The position numbers and the translations under genes were made by a program. A stretch of 64,000 nt of DNA, taken from Bacillus sp. S3. Lineage in GTDB: Bacteria; Bacillota; Bacilli; Bacillales; Cytobacillaceae. The stretch covers positions 1,671,501 to 1,735,500 of the forward strand of contig NZ_CP039727.1 of assembly GCF_005154805.1 (NCBI RefSeq). The letters are read 5' to 3'. Numbering within the stretch: the stretch's first letter is position 1; each line of letters opens with the position of its first letter. The notes under the pieces were generated by a model. That model saw only the letters and a list, made by a program, of their open reading frames with translations, ran no database searches and was not told the DNA's origin. Positions 62,367 through 64,000 of this stretch are shown in pieces.

Positions 62367-63254
62367 TTGTCCTCATTATCAGAATTCCAATTATTATCTG
62401 TTTTGGCACAGGAAATGAATATGCGTAAAGCATCGGAAAGATTGTTTGTTTCGCAGCCAGCTCTTTCCCAGCGGCTGCAAACAATCGAAAAAGAGTGGGG
62501 AACAAAACTGTTTATTCGTTCACAAAAAGGGCTTGCACTTACCCCGGCCGGGGAGCATGTCATCGATTTCGTCAATGATGTCCTGAATAAACAAGAAAAG
62601 GTCCGCGAAACGATCTATTCTCTCCAAGCAGGAATTTCCGGAACATTAAAAATTGCTGTAGCATCTATTGTGGGACAAAATTGGCTTCCGCAAGTATTGA
62701 AAAAATTTATTGATAGGTATCCGCAAGCCAAGATTTCATTAATTACAGGATGGAGCAGCGAAATTCTTAAATGCTTATATGAAGATCAGGTACATATAGG
62801 GATTATCCGTGGAACTCCGGATTGGAAAGGGATAAAGGTCCATCTCTTTAACGATCCGCTTTATTTGGTTGATCGGGAAATTACCCGGCCTGAACAAGTA
62901 ATCGCAACTGACCGTCCGTTTATTCAATTTAAAAGTGATTCAAATTATTATCAGGAGATTCAAGATTGGTGGATGCGAAACTTTAAAACGTCTCCAAAGA
63001 GGACAGTTGTAGTAGACCAAATTGAAACATGTAAGCAAATGGCTTTTAATGGAATTGGCTATGCCATTTTGCCGGCAATTACATTGAGAAAGGCTGAAAA
63101 CGATATTTTCAAAATACCGCTTGTAAATGAGAATAACGAGCCCTTAAAACGTGATACATGGCTGTTAGGGTATGAGTCATCCTTCCAATTAAAGCAAGTT
63201 TCCGCATTCGTCGAGTTAATCAAGGAGCACATCGCTGAATCTTCTGAAGATTAG
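62367..63254 (+). CDS. ccpC: LysR-family catabolite control protein CcpC
   Basis: 295 residues. N-terminal winged helix (ASERLFVSQPALSQRLQTIEKEWGTKLFIRSQKGLALTPAG) and a periplasmic-binding-like sensor (SIVGQNWLPQVLKKF, SLITGWSSEILKCLYEDQVHIGIIRGTPDWKG). CcpC represses citZ and citB in B. subtilis and responds to citrate. The identity to that protein, as recalled, is high across the whole length. Start is TTG 62367 after AAGGAGGGATTTTC. It follows the MFS gene closely. Confidence 0.9.
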   Translation: MSSLSEFQLLSVLAQEMNMRKASERLFVSQPALSQRLQTIEKEWGTKLFIRSQKGLALTPAGEHVIDFVNDVLNKQEKVRETIYSLQAGISGTLKIAVASIVGQNWLPQVLKKFIDRYPQAKISLITGWSSEILKCLYEDQVHIGIIRGTPDWKGIKVHLFNDPLYLVDREITRPEQVIATDRPFIQFKSDSNYYQEIQDWWMRNFKTSPKRTVVVDQIETCKQMAFNGIGYAILPAITLRKAENDIFKIPLVNENNEPLKRDTWLLGYESSFQLKQVSAFVELIKEHIAESSED

Positions 63255-63326
63255 TTTGTTTTTCTTGTTTTCATCACTTTTGTTTGATAAAGTATTTTCA
63301 GTACATATTTATAGGGGGTAAGCATA

Positions 63327-64000
63327 ATGAAAATGATGGATGCGAATGAAATTATCGCTTTTATTCAAAATAGTAAAAAAGCAACACCTGTTAAGGTTTA
63401 TTTGAAAGGTGAATTAGAAGGAATTGAATTTGGAAGCGAAACAAAAGCTTTTATCAATGGCAGTACTGGTGTTGTTTTTGGAGAATGGGCTGAAATTAAT
63501 GCTGTGATAGAAGAAAATAAGTCGAAAATTGAAGATTTTGTGGTGGAAACTGACCGCCGCAATTCAGCTATTCCATTGTTAGATACAAAATATATTAATG
63601 CTCGTATTGAGCCTGGTGTTACAATCCGAGACCAGGTTGAAATTGGTGATAATGCCGTTATTATGATGGGGGCTGTTATCAATATCGGAGCGGTTATTGG
63701 CGAAAAATCGATGATTGATATGGGAGCTGTCCTCGGCGGCAGAGCTACTGTTGGTAAGAACTGTCATATTGGAGCCGGGACTGTTTTAGCAGGTGTCATT
63801 GAGCCGCCATCTGCGAAGCCTGTTATTATCGAAGATGATGTTTTAATTGGTGCCAATGCTGTTGTTCTTGAAGGTGTAACAGTGGGTACAGGTTCTGTCG
63901 TTGCTGCCGGAGCGGTTGTCACTCAAGATGTAGCTCCATACACAGTAGTGGCAGGGATGCCAGCAAGAAAAATTAAAGACATTGACGAAAAAACGAAATC
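63327..64000 (+). CDS. dapH: tetrahydrodipicolinate N-acetyltransferase DapH (right end cut)
   Basis: 224 codons are present; the full protein is about 236, so only the last dozen residues are missing. N-terminal domain [28 protein letters not shown], then a left-handed beta helix of hexapeptide repeats ([34 protein letters not shown]...). It acetylates tetrahydrodipicolinate in the acetylase branch of lysine and diaminopimelate synthesis. GGGGGTAAGC precedes ATG 63327. In B. subtilis ykuN-P (flavodoxins) lie between ccpC and dapH; here they are absent. Confidence 0.95.
   Translation, partial: MKMMDANEIIAFIQNSKKATPVKVYLKGELEGIEFGSETKAFINGSTGVVFGEWAEINAVIEENKSKIEDFVVETDRRNSAIPLLDTKYINARIEPGVTIRDQVEIGDNAVIMMGAVINIGAVIGEKSMIDMGAVLGGRATVGKNCHIGAGTVLAGVIEPPSAKPVIIEDDVLIGANAVVLEGVTVGTGSVVAAGAVVTQDVAPYTVVAGMPARKIKDIDEKTK

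Noticed and set aside
63255..63326. Possible lysine riboswitch before dapH
   Set aside because: Only 72 bases are available, too short for an L-box.

Overview
This is about 64 kb of low-GC Gram-positive chromosome from an endospore-forming member of the Bacillaceae. Several independent signs agree: spore genes (CotY/CotZ-type coat protein, two YjcZ peptides, an alpha/beta SASP, Spo0E, Kin-type histidine kinases), Bacillus regulators (SigI/RsgI, CtsR-controlled ClpE, MhqR, CcpC, DarB), strong AGGAGG-type ribosome binding sites and frequent TTG/GTG starts. From memory the gene order follows the Bacillus subtilis sigI-to-dapH stretch (sigI-rsgI-sspD, mtnU-mtnE, spo0E, kinD-mhqR-clpE-ykvI, ykvS, ptsHI, ykwC, patA, ykyB, ykuE, ykuI-ykuJ-darB-ccpC-dapH), with many local insertions and losses. 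Genus is a guess (a Neobacillus- or Bacillus-like organism).

1-5.7 kb: start of an alpha/beta hydrolase, the phaQ-phaP pair for polyhydroxyalkanoate granules, uppP, spore coat and YjcZ genes, and an FtsH-like membrane protease. 5.7-13.1 kb: release factor 3, a membrane protein, the sigI-rsgI operon, sspD, small spore-type genes and a B12-binding radical SAM protein. 13.4-25.7 kb: two low-potential electron modules (a two-gene fused 2-oxoacid:ferredoxin oxidoreductase and a complete fixABCX cluster), separated by a PAS kinase, mtnU/mtnE, spo0E and a ZIP transporter. 25.8-31.6 kb: a stress protein behind a sigma-B-type promoter, a hemerythrin-like protein behind an Fnr-type promoter, a fosmidomycin-resistance-type exporter, a KinD-like kinase and MhqR. 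31.6-41.8 kb: M3 peptidase, ClpE with CtsR operators, YkvI, a CPBP protease, YkvS, and a MoxR-DUF58-membrane protein operon. 41.8-49.6 kb: glpK, glpD, ptsH, ptsI and a group II intron set just behind the ptsI terminator. 49.7-64 kb: a lipoprotein, YkwC, PatA, YkyB, a PAS-PAS-GGDEF-EAL protein, a frameshifted ykuE, a C39-like lipoprotein, YkuI, YkuJ, DarB, an MFS exporter, CcpC and the start of dapH.

Functional themes: redox balancing under low oxygen (ferredoxin oxidoreductase, FixABCX, Fnr-controlled hemerythrin), sporulation phosphorelay input (two kinases against Spo0E), carbon control (HPr/EI acting on glycerol kinase; CcpC), protein quality control (ClpE, FtsH-like) and cyclic dinucleotide signalling (GGDEF-EAL, YkuI, DarB). 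I saw no tRNA, rRNA, CRISPR array or DDE transposase. The only intact mobile element is the group II intron. A small dispersed repeat occurs three times. Promoters, operators and terminators were read by eye and not scored by any program; gene names rest on recalled family resemblance.
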